Assembly (NCBI RefSeq): GCF_032854445.1
Contig: NC_088296.1
Span: 27,519,064 to 27,583,063, forward strand
Length of the DNA stretch: 64,000 bases
Source: Liolophura sinensis
Taxonomy: Eukaryota; Mollusca; Polyplacophora; Chitonida; Chitonidae
Direction: 5' to 3'
Shown here: one piece after another, positions 11,795 to 30,009 of the stretch
Layout: each line of letters opens with the position of its first letter
Position numbering within the stretch: position 1 is the first letter of the stretch
Notes under the pieces: generated by a model
Told to the model about the DNA's origin: nothing
Database searches by the model: none
The model's input: the letters and a program-made list of their open reading frames with translations, nothing else
Program-made: the position numbers and the translations under genes

Positions 11795-12135
11795 ATTGAC
11801 TGGGACTACATGCCACCATTCGGGTAGTGGGGCTACGTGTAGCACCGTACCATCATTAAAGTTGTGGGACTACATGTAGCTCCGTACCATCATTCAAGTT
11901 GTGGGACTACATGTAGCTCCGTACCATCATTCAAGTTGTGGGACTACATGTAGCTCTGTACCACCATTCGAGTTGTGGGACTACCTGTAGCTCTGAACCA
12001 CCATTGAAGTAGTGGGACTACCTGTAGCTCTGTACCACCATTCAAGGTGTGGGACTACATGTAGCTCTGTACCACCATTCGAGTTGAGGGACTACCTGTA
12101 GCTCTGTACCACCATTCAAGTTGTGGGACTACATT
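11795..12135. repeat. Minisatellite, ~37-bp unit, ~9 copies
   Basis: The unit is CTACATGTAGCTCTGTACCA plus CCATTCAAGTTGTGGGA. It ends about 150 bp before a Rab11 coding exon. Confidence 0.9.
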
Positions 12136-12246
12136 ATTGAGAGACGCACTACGTGTGCCTAAAAGTACACACATTGTAAAATCCCTGTTGTTCTTTATTG
12201 CCTGAGTACTGACTGAACAGTTCACCCATTAGAGATGCTACTGTAG

Positions 12247-17793
<5,547 letters not shown>

Positions 17794-18344
17794 GCCAGGG
17801 CGGGGACGCGCCTAACCATCCGTCGGCGGTTTCCACGGCAACCAAAACACAAACTAAAGCTGGGGGGCAGAAGAGAGAGAGAGAGAAAGAAAAAAAGAAA
17901 ACAAACGATTATAAAAGCTGTAATTATGTTACATACTTACGTTATATAAATATTATATATATATATATAAATATATATGTATATGTGACTGTACACATAA
18001 CATGCGAATGTTGGTAGTTTCAGCTGCTCCAGGGGTTAGTTCGACCATCGGTGTGCATGTGTGTGTGGGCTGAGGCATGGCCTCACTCGCACCCTCTTCT
18101 TCAATCACCTCAGTCACAGTTTACCACCCCTCCACACGCACCCATGCCCTCAACATTCAACAAGCTCCTATCAATCTCCCTTCCCCGCCTTCTTTTCTCT
18201 TTGAGGTACACTCGCTCATGTCTACAAATATCCTGGCCATCAAGCTTCTGTCTCTGACCTATATTAGATGAAGGTTGCCAAGGTCACTTCACCTTGACCT
18301 GATTACACCTAGGTCATTTCCATGACCTTGGCATATGATAAATG

Positions 18345-18570
18345 ACCTTAAACTTTGCCCATAAATTCCACATTTTGAATGGATATGAGAATTCTATTTA
18401 TCTTAGAAATGTGTTTGGAGGTTTGTTTGGAAGGTAAGGGGATACCCTAGTGGAAAAAATTAAAGGTTTAGCGCCAAAAGTAGTGACAGTTTATTTGGCT
18501 CTGAAAGTTTTTTTTTTGAAAGCAAATTTATAGGCCATTTACCATACTTATTCTCTGTGTGCTTGCCACA
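18345..18570 (+). repeat. Dispersed repeat family X, copy 5
   Basis: It contains TTAGAAATGTGTTTGGAGGT, a TTTGTTTGGAAGGTAAGGGG block, ACCCTAGTGGAAAA and GACAGTTTATTTGGCTCTG in family order. Confidence 0.75.
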
Positions 18571-20674
18571 ATGTCCTGCACTAAGTCTAAGGTTTAAATG
18601 TGGCTTCAAGTCAAACTTACCCTGTATACGAAAGGCTTGGACGTACTAATTTACTCCAGATACATGAAGGGAGTAAAATGTGTTTTTTGTTTGAATTCAT
18701 TTAAACCTATAAGAATTCAATCTCTGTGATACCCAGCCATTTTACTGATAGACAATTGTCAATTGTATATGGAACTAGAAATAGGGGACAGCATACAAAT
18801 GTTTGAAGATAGATAAACAAATCCTGATTTTAAAAACGACTGTTTTTTTTTTCGTCTACAGTTCCAATGGAGCTGTGCTGGCAGTGGTAACTTGCAATTG
18901 CAGAATTATTCAGTAAAAACAAAGCTAAACCTTAGTTTCAACTAGTGCAATTTTTGACCCGGTCCTTTTGTCTTACCTGAAGATTTGGCCGTCCAGTTGA
19001 GTTGGTGGTTTTTTTTTTCTTTCGTCGGTGAATGTCATAATATTAGTGGTAGTGTAATTCAGTGGAACAGGTCAATGTCCAGATTGTAGAGAAGCTGTCA
19101 GATCGAGATAAAAAAGGCGACAAAAAATGCTACCTGTCAAATTTGGTGTCAGAAGTGGGATGTGTGTCTCCAGTGCTCTTCTGTATTCTTAACCATCTGT
19201 GTTGTCCATGTTCTGTGCTTTTCTGCAGACATGATCCAGGAATCAAACTCACACTGCCCTACCTTGTGGCTCGAATTGGGTTTCTACCGACCCTTCTTCT
19301 CTTTCTGTCCGTAAAGTTTCCGCGTGCGAGTAGGCAAAAACACTCCTACACTGTGGTAATGTATCGGCACCAGACCTAAGACTTGTATTCCTTGGGCGCA
19401 GCCCACTTTCACAGTGCAGGGTGAATTTTCTTTTATTCGAGGGTTTATTCATTGGGGAGGTACATGCACCACGTTAATTGTTCATGCTGAGACCATATCA
19501 CGTAGCGCTACTGTATCAAAGTGCTGCTGGGTGTGTCACTGCTAGTACTGGCCTGTACATTTCCCATGCTTTTTGTACCACAGTTTTGTAAATGTGTATC
19601 TAGTTCTAATCTCTGTATCCTCATTTACTCCGTGTTTCGGATTCCTCTCTGTAGAAGGGCTTTGTGATCAACTGCTTCAATCAGTGTACAGAACAGTTGC
19701 TCTATGAACTGTTGTCTACCAAGTCTCCCACCATGGATAACGTTTTTGTTTGTAACATCGGTCTTTTATCTCGGTGTAGTGTGGAAGAGGCGCCATCTTG
19801 TGGGGGAAACGCTGATGTTGCCATGTGGAAGACAACTCTTGGTGTTGTGTTTTTAATTGGGTATAGAAGGGGTTTGAATATAAAGAGGTAATACGGTTCA
19901 AACCCCAATTGTAACAAGATTCTAGAAACATTCCGAAAAAATTCCAAGAGGAGATAACTCAGCAATTTGGAAAGGGTTGGTGAGGGTGTTGGACATACAA
20001 TTTATGTTAGCATGTTTCGTTTTTTTTTTGTAAATTTGTTTTTTAAGAGAGACTGCTCTCGTGCTACCGTTTGTATTATTACAATCGCTCCTCTCCCCCC
20101 CCACTCTCTCTGCCCCATCCCCACGCCCGCCTTCAAATGCACGCATAACTAACATTTCATCATCTTCTAATGCGGAGCTCGAAAAAATCCCCCCCCCCCC
20201 CCCCCCCCCACCAGTGTCATGGCGGTCCAAATTTATGAACTCATTTGTTCTTTCCTTTATTATGTCACAAAATACGAACATCTATGAAGTACACACGCAG
20301 TGCATGTCACAGGAGAAAACGATGCGTTTTACTCTCATTTGACCTTCTGTGTAGTCCGGACACCATTCTCCCATTGACAATTGATATCATATTCAATGTG
20401 TATATTTTCCCAAAGCTTATATGCAATTGTGCTCGATTGCTTGTGTTTTGCTCGACTGCTTCATTTTGATTTCCTTGGTCGTGTCCTTTCCCGACACAAT
20501 CTGACAAACATGGCTACTGTGTCTGGATATATGAAAGATTACTACTTCTGTGTAGCTGGGGATGAATTTGAACCAGATGTTCTTGTGACGACGACTGTTG
20601 TCGTCTTTGTTGGCTGTTGTCGTCTGATGTGCAAATGCTAATAGTGCTGCCAGTGGAAGTTAGGCTTCTGGGGT

Positions 20675-20815
20675 CACTTTCACAAAACTTCCTAAGTCAC
20701 ATTTCTCGTGACTTTTCCATAAAAGACGTTTTCTAGGTTATAGTGCTATAAGGCGACTTGATTTACGAAAATGAAAAGTTACGAAAAAATTGATTTACGT
20801 GGTTTTGTGAAAGTG
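20675..20815. mobile_element. MITE-like inverted-repeat element, 141 bp
   Basis: It is bounded by CACTTTCACAAAAC at 20675 and its exact reverse complement GTTTTGTGAAAGTG at 20802-20815. The interior (GTCACATTTCTCGTGAC, GACTTGATTTACG) is AT-rich and partly palindromic, with no coding capacity. Confidence 0.65.
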
Positions 20816-22550
20816 GTTTTGATTCATCACAAGATCTCTGTATACAGCCACATTTTCAATCCCTGTACAAAATCTCAACCAGCTTTATATAGTCTCTGTG
20901 GGCTGTGTCTATGAAAAAGTATTTTGCTACCAAAAGATGTTAGTGAAGTTAGTTTAAAGGTAAGTTTTGTGCAGTGTGCAACTGTAAGAATTTTCAGTGC
21001 CTCTTTGCTTATTTTTGCGCCACAACAAACAAAAATTGGTTACTTTGGAAGTTGACAGTTTAGTCTTTGTATCACTCCTTGTGGCTGTTAGCAGCGCAAC
21101 TGATGCGTAAAAGTTAACTACCGGTACATGCATAAGTACCTTGATGCGTCTAGTTGGCTGAATACCACAGTTTGCACTGGTCAGCTGAATGTTGTCAGAA
21201 TCTGTCAGACTTGCGTGTACTCCAGCATCCCGAATGCAATTCCAATGATGTATTTGCGTCAAAAGCTAGATTACCATCCTGTCTTTGTCATTGTCGTCAC
21301 GTCATTCCCTTTACCCCGTTCCCAGAGTCACGTGAATCTGCAGGTGGTTGTAGCTTTCTAGAATGGAGATTATCACTTACTGTACAGCGGACACGAAGCG
21401 CTCTTCCTGCTCTACTGAAACCCCCTGGTGAGGAGATGAGCATTGTACTTGTAAATTTATCACATACAGGCTAATGTTTGTATGGAATTTAATGTGAGGA
21501 GGCCTCAGAATGGTTATTAATGGAAAATTACAATTATCCTAATTGATACTTTACACAAGACCAGAATCACATTAATAACGAAATTCGCCAAAATTTAGCT
21601 CTTTCAAGTTTCAACGGATAACTGGCGACTGGTTTAAAAACTAGAGCATCAATTAATGGTGATGATCTGTGTGAACCAATAGCAAACCAGTGAAATGTGT
21701 TAGCAGAGTGTTCATTATTCATTTTCTAGACACGTGTATATGTACATTCCACCAAATTTGCCCGTTTCTCTTGATTGTCAGTGAAGACCTTTGACTTTTG
21801 CGACATTTCATTGGCCTGTGAGTTGTAAACAAGGGCTCTGACAGTTGACCAATTTCTCCTCCTCCAAACCAGGGCGTTAAGTTCTGGTTGTCTTGTTTGG
21901 CACATGGAATTTATGACGTAGCGATTTGGGGAAGTGGCTGTTGCTATGGTGGCCCCTTGATTGGCACTTTACCATAATAGCCTTTGTGTGAAACAAGCCA
22001 GTCCTGTCAGTAGACTGGTACATTTCCTTCGTATTTCACGTTGCATGATGATAGAGTAAAGTACCAGTCCTATAGTTAGTGATGTAATAATTTGTCAAAA
22101 GGAAATCTTGTTTGTAATAGAGAACACAAAAACCTAAGCGCTTGGAAAGTGAACTAGGACGAGTGATAAAGTGGCTTTCGTTAGTGCTTCTTGTTAAGGT
22201 ACTGCAAATTTAGTTCAGTGGTTTGTATAGTGTTCCCACACAGAACTACCATCTTATCCCCCTAGTGAAGAGATGAAATGAAAGATTCAAGGGAGGCTAT
22301 CCAGGACATAAATGTACCTCCATTCACACTATGCTAGTCTCGTGTAATTAACCTGTTAGAAAATAATATATGTGTTGAGGAGAAAAAAAAAATGAAAAAA
22401 ATATTTGAATGATATTCGGACAGCGAAGAAATGGTAGTCCGGGGGTCATTTTTAATGTGTGATCATTTGACTTAACCTGATGAAAACACGTAAAAGGAAA
22501 AGAAAACAAAAAAAGTTGTTTGATCAAATGTAATTATCAGCTTTTTGTAT

Positions 22551-22653
22551 GAAGCATCATTTAATAACTCGATGTATTTTGTCGAACTTTGTAAATAGTT
22601 TTTGTATTGAAAGAGGCTCTCCTTTGAGGCTTGCAGTTGGCACTTTTCAGGAG
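22551..22653 (+). repeat. ~100-bp segment shared with Rab11 intron (13503-13607)
   Basis: CATTTAATAACTCGATGTAT, TTTTGTCGAAC, TTTTGTATTGAAAGAGGCTC and TTTGAGGCTTGCAGTTGGCA match the intronic segment in order at roughly 85 percent by eye. Confidence 0.7.
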
Positions 22654-23504
22654 TGTATGTGTGTATGTTCAAGGCGTTATTATATCACCAGGAGTTCATG
22701 GACATCTTGTGATACAAACTGTTCTGCAGGGTGACGGTTCAAATCCGAGTGCTGTCATTTTTTTCTTTTTTAACTATGCGGAAAAAAGAACCTGAAATGT
22801 TCACAGAAACACCAGTTAAAGTTTGAAAATGCATTTTGTTTTTCCTTACGTGTATTTGTCTTGGACTATTTTGGAAATCCAAAATGAAGAAGAAATATTT
22901 TCCATGGTATGGTGTTGGGCAACATTTTTATGTTAGGGAAAACGGGAAATTTCCGTTGTCAGTGCTAATTGTTGTGTTGATGAGCATTGAATATGTTAAA
23001 AAAAAAAGCCGTTCAGGACGACAAAATGCTGTTTTTAGATGCACTGTTCGAGGGGTTAAATGATTCGGACAAAAATATTCATGCAAAAGGTCAAATTTTC
23101 AGGCTTAGTTTGAATACGACTCACCGGTGTGTTCAGACTTATTCTTAATACCTGTGTTTATTAAACTGCACCTGTATATCTGTTGTTGTTGTTTTTTTCC
23201 AGTTGTTAGCTCGTTAGCATTTTACCTGTACGGCCCATGGAAGCGGTTATGAACGTCACCTGTTGCTTCAGTGTGTAAGAATGAGATGTCCGCAAACCCC
23301 TGCTCATACCCCGTTCATTTCTCTGTTGCTAAATATTGAATACCTGAAAGTCTTCTCTGAATAAAGTGGCTGACGCTGTGCAGACATGTACAGATGGCAA
23401 ACTCAACCAAATATGGGGATACTTTTTTTTTTCATCTTTCTGTGCATACAAATGGCACACTCATCAAACACAACTGTGCATATTTATCTGCAAAGATGAG
23501 ATGG

Positions 23505-24150
23505 AACGCTCATCCAAACAACTGTATATTTTTCATGCATAGAGATGGCACACTCTTCCAAATAACCGTGTATTTTTCATTTCGTGCATACAGATGGCAC
23601 TCTCATCCAAACATAACTCTACATTTTTCATTTCGTGCATACAGATGGCACTCTCATCCAAACATAACTACATTTTTCATTTCGTGCATACAGATGGCAC
23701 TCTCATCCAAACATAACTGTACATTTTTCATTTCGTGCATACAGATGGCACTCTCATCCAAACATAACTGTACATTTTTCATTTCGTGCATACAGATGGC
23801 ACTCTCATCCAAACATAACTACATTTTTCATTCCGTGCATACAGATGGCACTCTCATCCAAACATAACTGTACATTTTTCATTTCGTGCATACAGATGGC
23901 ACTCTCATCCAAACATAACTACATTTTTCATTTCGTGCATACAGATGGCACTCTCATCCAAACATAACTGTACATTTTTCATTTCGTGCATACAGATGGC
24001 ACTCTCATCCAAACATAACTGTACATTTTTCATTTCGTGCATACAGATGGCACTCTCATCCAAACATAACTACATTTTTCATTTCGTGCATACAGATGGC
24101 ACTCTCATCCAAACATAACTGTACATTTTTCATTCCGTGCATACATTTGC
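23505..24150. repeat. Minisatellite, 48/51-bp units, ~12 copies
   Basis: The unit is TTTTTCATTTCGTGCATACA plus GATGGCACTCTCATCCAAACATAACTGTACA. Two length forms differ by 3 bp (AACTGTACA versus AACTACA) and alternate along the array. Confidence 0.95.
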
Positions 24151-24631
24151 ATACTCGTCCAAATACAACTGTATATTGATCTCTTCGTGGCACACTCATC
24201 CAAACCCGGACGTGATCAGTGAATGTTTCTTGCAATCGAACAGACGTACTGCATACAGATAGAAAACTGAACAAAACGTGAATTGGTCTGTCCACATGTA
24301 AATCTGGCGAACTCAGACTTGGATGTATGCAAGAAGTCTTTCAAACAGATCTATACGTGGCATACCTGCGACTTGATTGGCTGGTGCATTTAAACTGTTG
24401 TCTCGGGACGATCTGCACCTGACCAGTGACACTGCAAGCTCAAATCTACAGGTAGCTCCTCCAGGTTCAGCTTCACGTCTGACGGTTTATTGGGTACCAG
24501 GTGAGTTCAAGGAAAACGGTCCTCTATGGGCCCTTGGGTTCCTCCATGTTCACTTAAACTTGACTGCTGTCATACAACCTGTATAACAAGGTGAGAACTG
24601 CGTGAAGAGGATTTCAAAACCTAAGCCTCGC

Positions 24632-24742
24632 GGCAACGTGCGAATGGTCGTGGGTTTACCCATTGTTCTGACCAGCTTCCTTCAATCGTAATTGTGGACG
24701 CTGTCGTATTGGTGAAATACATTTAAGAACGGTGTGAAATCA
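24632..24742 (+). mobile_element. SINE family A, degenerate 3' fragment, copy 8
   Basis: GGCAACGTGCGAATGGTCGT, GGGTTTACCC and GTGAAATACATTTAAGAACG followed by GTGTGAAATCAAC align with the family A 3' half at reduced identity. Confidence 0.6.
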
Positions 24743-24744
24743 AC

Positions 24745-24965
24745 AATAAATGACGATAAATTTTGTCCATGACTAACTTGCCCATTTTCCCCAGATTCTA
24801 GGAGTTCTGTTGATTTTAGAAAGATGTTTTGAGGTTTGCTTGGAACATGGGATGATATACCACTGGAAAATAGTTTCAACACCGAAAGAAATATTTAGCG
24901 ACATTTATTTGCCTCTAAAAATCCATTTTTCTGGGCAACTTGAGGTCATTTTGGGTACACGTATC
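24745..24965 (+). repeat. Dispersed repeat family X, copy 6
   Basis: This is a well-preserved copy: CCCAGATTCTAGGAGTTCTG, TTTAGAAAGATGTTTTGAGG, GGGATGATATACCACTGG, GACATTTATTTGCCTCTAAA and TTGAGGTCATTTTGGGTA. Confidence 0.75.
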
Positions 24966-25931
24966 CCTTGTAGAAGCTTCGTGGGATGAAAGAGACGCTA
25001 CACATGATCCCGTGTCGGTGATAACGCACATGCAAAACATGACAGCGGAGACCGGTCAAATCGTGAAGCTGACGACAGACAAGGAGGTCACGAGATTAGG
25101 CTAAGTGCGAACCAGGACGTTCTGTCTTGTAATATGCGGTTGACTTTTATACAGTATATATTAAACATAGCTCAGCCTTGTAGTGGTGACGTCGAAGGTT
25201 ACTTTTCTCAGCTAAATGTGGATGAAAAATGTATTGCTCACGTGTGTGATTGTTTAAACAAGACAAACACGTGTGCAAGAATATTTCACACGTAAATATG
25301 GCGGCCGCATTTATCAAAGTACTGTAATCTAAATGACAAACATTCCCACAGCTGATGCACAGATTGCCAAAAATCACATCGGCAAGCTCAGTGTGTAGGC
25401 TTATGCCGTATTAGTGGAAGGCATGCGGTACAGAGCCAACTTATACCTAGTATACCGGTGATGAGAACTATTCACTTCTGCAGTAATGAACGAATTCGTT
25501 CTACTGAACAGATTCGCGTCGGAAGATATAGGTGTTCCTTGCATTTGTGTTGTAAATGATTAGCTACCAGTTCGTTATACAGTATGATTAAACATGGTGG
25601 TGGCCATGCCAACATAACCGTTTAGCTACCAATGTTTTACATCCCGAGAAACCGATTATAAGTACTGTGCGGCGGCCCGATCTGTCTTGTAGTATAGGCC
25701 TATGCCTCTCAGTACAGAAACAATGGATGGGTCCAACGTATCCAATATCCAACCACCCCTTCTCGTGACAATGTTGCTTTTCATTCCATTCCCGGTAAAA
25801 GCAAGTGTGATGTCATGACGTCACAGAAAGTTTGAACATTTGTGACAAAAATAATGCGTGGGACATCCGGCTGACCTACTTGCTACAATGCTGCTTATGA
25901 TTGGTCAACTGCGTGTTCTTGATTTATTGAT

Positions 25932-26278
25932 TGCGTGCTTGGGGTTTAACGTCTGACCGAACAATTTTTCACTCATATAACGACGAAGGAGTCGTTAGAG
26001 CGCATGTGCCTCCTTGTTGCAGGACGGATTTCCACCGTTCTTTTATCTAGTGTTGCTTCACTGAGACGACTTACCGAAGGCTGTCAGCATTAAGCTGCCC
26101 CGCCTCGGGCATTATACTGATACAGGTCAAACAGTCATTGCCATATCACCTTCATGGTGAACGCCAAGCGAGGAAGTTACTTCCTCCTTTAACGTTTGAG
26201 GTGTGACCCTACCCAGGACTGACCCTGGATCTAACGTCACCGAATCTGACGGCGTACCAACTGTGCTATTGGGGCCTA
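25932..26278 (-). mobile_element. SINE family B, copy 1
   Basis: On the + strand it begins TGCTTGGGGTTTAACGTC (the 3' tail side) and ends ACCAACTGTGCTATTGGGGC, the complement of the tRNA-like head with its GCACAGTTGG A box. It shares GCGCATGTGCCTCCTTGTTG and GCAGGACGGATTTCCACCG with the other B copies. Confidence 0.85.
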
Positions 26279-26656
26279 TCCAGTTCTTGATTGACAGTTC
26301 AGGCAGTTTTATTGGTAACCCAACATGATACTACGTGTAACTGGTATACGGACTGGTCAAAGTGTGCCGGTGAATTATATAGGCCTCTACATATATAATA
26401 GACTCCTTTAAATGCACACGCAAAACATTGATCTGTTCATTTTGAGTGATGCAAGAATGTATTCTGTTATTGCAGTAGATTACTCTGATAAATATAACAC
26501 ACATATTCTGTTAATTCAACATGAAGATTGTATTAGAATAACAGGGTATGGTGTTGAATAAGACACAGCGTTACTCAGACAACAGACTTTTTGAAAAAAA
26601 TTAACAGATCAATGTTTGGAGTTCCGATTTCCCACATGCCCGGTTCCATTCACCCA

Positions 26657-26820
26657 TGCCGGTCGTACGTGGGAAGGTCTGGCAGAAACCTGCGGACGGT
26701 CGTGGGTTTCCCCCGGGCTCTGCCCGGTTTCCACCCACCGTAATGCTGGCCACTGTCGTATAGGGCCTAAGTGAAATATTCTTGAGTACGGCGTAAAACA
26801 CTAATCAAATCAAATCAAAT
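26657..26820 (+). mobile_element. SINE family A, 5'-truncated copy 9
   Basis: It runs from GTCGTACGTGGGAAGGTCTG to AACACTAATCAAATCAAATC. The A-rich tail has become (CAAAT)n. Confidence 0.9.
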
Positions 26821-27499
26821 CCATTCACCCATGCTTAAACTTGACCGCCATTTTACATACAGTGAAATATTCAGTCACGTTGTTAAAGAAGATAATCCGG
26901 AGACAAAATAATGCATTTTTTCTGAACAAATATAATTTTTTGTCTTTGTTACACATAGCTAAAATTATTGAAGATCAAAGAATATCAAACTCGTACCATT
27001 TATGTACAGCGTTGAAAAATGCTTCTCAAGCTTGAACAAGTTACAAAGCGACGTGCAATAGGCCTTTAATTTTTATGAGCTTCATTGCCGATTATTGGTC
27101 AATTTGCGCTGATGTATGATTTTCGCGAAAATATCGCGTGTAATACAAAAGAAGACTTACAGCTCAGAGAGTAAAACCACAACAACGAAAACAAACAAAT
27201 CATTCAACCCTCCGGACCCTCACAGCCTGTAAACAGTACACATGCACTGATGGCTTTGATAGTAGGAATCCAGATTTATCAATATACGTTCCCCAAAATA
27301 AACTATTAATGCAAGACTCCACATTGCTGAAATACCTCCCACTGTAGGTTACGTACATTAGCTGTTAGAAATAGCATTGTATAGGCTTATCTGTAGGCAC
27401 ACAGTGCACATCCCATATACTAGTGTCTGTATACATACACAACCCTTTGTTACGTGTGTTATACACTGGTGCAATGTGTACCCCATTGTAGTATACATG

Positions 27500-27645
27500 T
27501 GCAAAACCCGTGTGTCACATATATATTACAGATGAACTCATACACAGTGTCGCCATGCATGTGTCACATGTGTGTCACATATACATATTACAGATGAACT
27601 CATACACATTGTAGCCATGCAGGTGTCACGTGTGTCACATATATA
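27500..27645. repeat. Tandem repeat, ~58-bp unit, left half
   Basis: Units such as GTGTCACATATATATTACAG plus ATGAACTCATACACATTGTAGCCATGCAG continue on the other side of the Tc1 element at 29152-29300, so the transposon split one array. Confidence 0.85.
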
Positions 27646-29151
27646 CTAATGGAAAAAAGTAACTGTGCATCACAGAAAATGAGACAAAACAAAAGATGTT
27701 TGAAAAGTTATAAACCTAACCGTCAATAAACATTTAGCCAAGCATTTTTCATGAAATGTCATGTCACGTATCGCGCGTGGCACGTGCACTTCGTGTATAA
27801 TGACATGACTCACATTCTGCATGATGTTTGACACATGGAGTTCACACACCTGATTTCGAAAATTGAAGAACTGTTGATTATTCTTTAGCCTCTAAATGTT
27901 GTGGAAAACACGTTAACTTCAACATAAACTGTGCGTACAACATGCCATGGCTTACAGAAAATCAGCGTCTCCGAGCCGTGGGAATGCTGGATACTGGAAT
28001 GGCCCAGAATGAAGTTGCCTGACATTTTGGTGTCCATCGAAACACGATATCCTCTCTATGGCGACGTTTTCAACAGAATGGGAACACGAGAGATTTGCCC
28101 CGGTCCGGCCGTCCACGTGTGACGTCACGTCAGCAAGACAACCATATTCGGCTGACCCATCTAAGGAATCGATTCCAGAGTTCCAGTGTGACTGCTCGGA
28201 CCATTCCTGGCTTACGCCCAATCAGTTCCAGGACTGTACGGAACCGACTGCGGGAGCGCAACATCCGGCCCAGACGTCCTGCCATACGTCCGATTTTGCT
28301 CCAACGTCACCGACAGGCACGTCTTGTCTGGTGCAGACAACATCTACGGTACAGGAGACAAGATTGGGATTGTGCTCTGTTCACTGACGAGTCGAGATTT
28401 CATCTGGACGGCTCAGATGGCAGGGCAAGGGTGTACAGACGTCCAGGTGAACAGTATGCTGACGCGTGCGTTGTTCAACGTCGAGCGTTTGGTGGCGGCA
28501 GCGTTATGGTATGGGGAGGCATCACATCTCATGGGCGGACCCAACTTGTCATTGTGAATGGCAATCTGACAGGCCTGCCATACAGGGACCAGGTCATTCT
28601 GCCTCATGTGCAAGCGTTCACTCAAGGACATGGACGTAACATCACACTTCAGCAAGATAATGCCCGTCCACATGTCGCTCGTGTTGTGACGGATTTCTTG
28701 AGACAGCACAAAATTCCGGTACTCCCTTGGCCAGCAGTTTCTTCTGACCTGTCCCCTATAGGGCACCCATGGGATGAAATGGAACGGCGATTACGTCAGG
28801 GCCCGAATCAGCCATTGACGTTAGCTGATTTGGGACAAATGTTGCTTCAGACATGGAACAACATTCCCCAAGCTTTCTTCACTCGCTTAGTGTCGTCTAT
28901 GCGTCGTCGTTGTCAAGCCTGCATCAACGCCAATGGTGGACACACACGATATTGAGTTTGTGAACTGACTTTTGACACCACATCTCCTCGAGGGCGTGTC
29001 ATGATGCCTAGTGTCAAATCATAAAGATTTCGAAATTATCCTGTCAACAGTTAAACAGTGATTAAACAGAATACCAAATATCATATTCTTATCTTAATTC
29101 ATTAGAACATGGCATAACTGCAGATGATGCACAGTTACTTTATTCCAGTAG
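27646..29151 (+). mobile_element. Tc1/mariner-type transposon, 1506 bp, inactivated
   Basis: Terminal inverted repeats are visible: AAAGTAACTGTGCATCA near 27655 and its reverse complement TGATGCACAGTTACTTT near 29125. The element ends abut TA dinucleotides at 27644-27645 and 29152-29153, the target duplication of this superfamily. It encloses one broken transposase gene and sits inside a tandem repeat array. Confidence 0.9.
27942..28955 (+). pseudogene. Tc1-like DD34E transposase, disrupted
   Basis: This is a cut-and-paste transposase of the Tc1 group, about 337 codons from ATG 27942 to TGA 28953-28955. The N-terminal helix-turn-helix region is interrupted by an in-frame TGA at 28020-28022, in the context VA-stop-HFGVHRNTI, probably from CGA by CpG decay. 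The catalytic region keeps the first Asp (FTDESRF), GGGSVMVWGGI and the second Asp (QQDNARPH). Exactly 34 residues later, where this family has Glu, the sequence reads SPIGHPWDEMERR: Gly replaces the catalytic Glu. Two independent lesions therefore make the copy inactive. A 286-codon frame from 28095 remains open, so the C-terminal part looks intact at first glance. Confidence 0.93.
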
Positions 29152-29300
29152 TATATATTACAGATAATCTCATACACATTGTAGCCATGCAGGTGTCACA
29201 TGTGTGTCACATATACATATTACAGATGAACTCCTACACATTGTAGCCATGCAGGTGTCACATGTGTGTCACATATATATTACAGATGAACTCATACACA
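29152..29300. repeat. Tandem repeat, ~58-bp unit, right half
   Basis: It continues the array at 27500-27645 with CATACACATTGTAGCCATGC and GTGTCACATGTGTGTCACAT blocks. (TA)-rich steps within the unit offered the TA target. Confidence 0.85.
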
Positions 29301-29614
29301 TGTATTAGAAGCTACTGGAATTTACACAACGCACAGTCTCCAGGTGTTACCTCTATGGGCTGAATTCTATATATACTAGCTGTCTCACTATGCATCAGAA
29401 TATTGCCCAAAATGATGAAATTTTGACAGCTCTTGTCTTAACACTTTCAATTTCGCTAAACGCTAAAATTAAACTGACCCCTTTATCAGTAGAGATAAAG
29501 CAGTGTAAAAGACACCATCTTTGCAGTCAATATTTTAGCAGTTCATTACATCATTCACAGTCCGAGTAAGATATTCCCTTGAGCATTAAATGAATTGAAA
29601 ACCCCTTAAAAATG

Positions 29615-29990
29615 TACCTGGTCAGATGGTTTCCTCCAGGCTGTCAAGTTTAAGAGGCCAAGTTATTCATGTACCTGGTCAGGTGTGATGGTTTCCTTCA
29701 GGTTCTGTCTTGTACACACCACACCTGGCTGTCTAGTTTAACAGACCAGGTTATTAATGTACCTGGTCAGGTGTGATGGTTTCCTCCAGGTTCTGTCTTG
29801 TACACACCACACCTGGCTGTCTAGTTTAACAGACCTGGTTATTCATGTACCTGGTCAGGTGTGATGGTTTCCTCCAGGTTTTGTCTTGTGCACACCACAC
29901 CTGGCTGTCAAGTTTAATAGACCAGGTTATTCATGTACCTGGTCAGGTGTGATGGTTTCCTCCAGGTTCTGTCTTGTGCTCAATTAAAGA
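29615..29990. repeat. Tandem array, 88-bp unit, ~4.5 copies
   Basis: The unit contains CCTGGTCAGGTGTGATGGTT, CCTCCAGGTTCTGTCTTGTA and CACACCACACCTGGCTGTC. Starts at 29674, 29762, 29850 and 29938 give an exact 88-bp period. Confidence 0.9.
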
Positions 29991-30009
29991 AAACCTTTGA
30001 CCTTTGGCA

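Larger units (their letters stand above)
17794..23380 (+). other. Probable long 3' UTR and flank of Rab11
   Basis: About 5.6 kb with no recognisable coding exon and no SINE A or B copy, unlike neighbouring DNA. It includes a (TA)n run near 17950, repeat X at 18345, a poly-C run of about 19 bases near 20190 and a MITE at 20675. A canonical AATAAA at 23360-23365 could end the transcript. The extent is inference; cDNA would settle it. Confidence 0.35.

Noticed and set aside
19062-20641. Several 60-119-codon frames on both strands at 19-20.6 kb
   Set aside because: No domain, no conserved motif, overlapping in conflicting frames, and one runs through the poly-C tract; treated as Rab11 3' flank.
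22700-22780. Possible tRNA gene (GGTTCAAATCC B box followed by T runs)
   Set aside because: No A box at a fitting distance and no cloverleaf can be drawn; probably chance or an old SINE scrap.
28058-28387. Frames overlapping the transposase (28058-28387, 28324-28557, 28413-28766)
   Set aside because: Shadow frames of the Tc1 transposase without motifs of their own.
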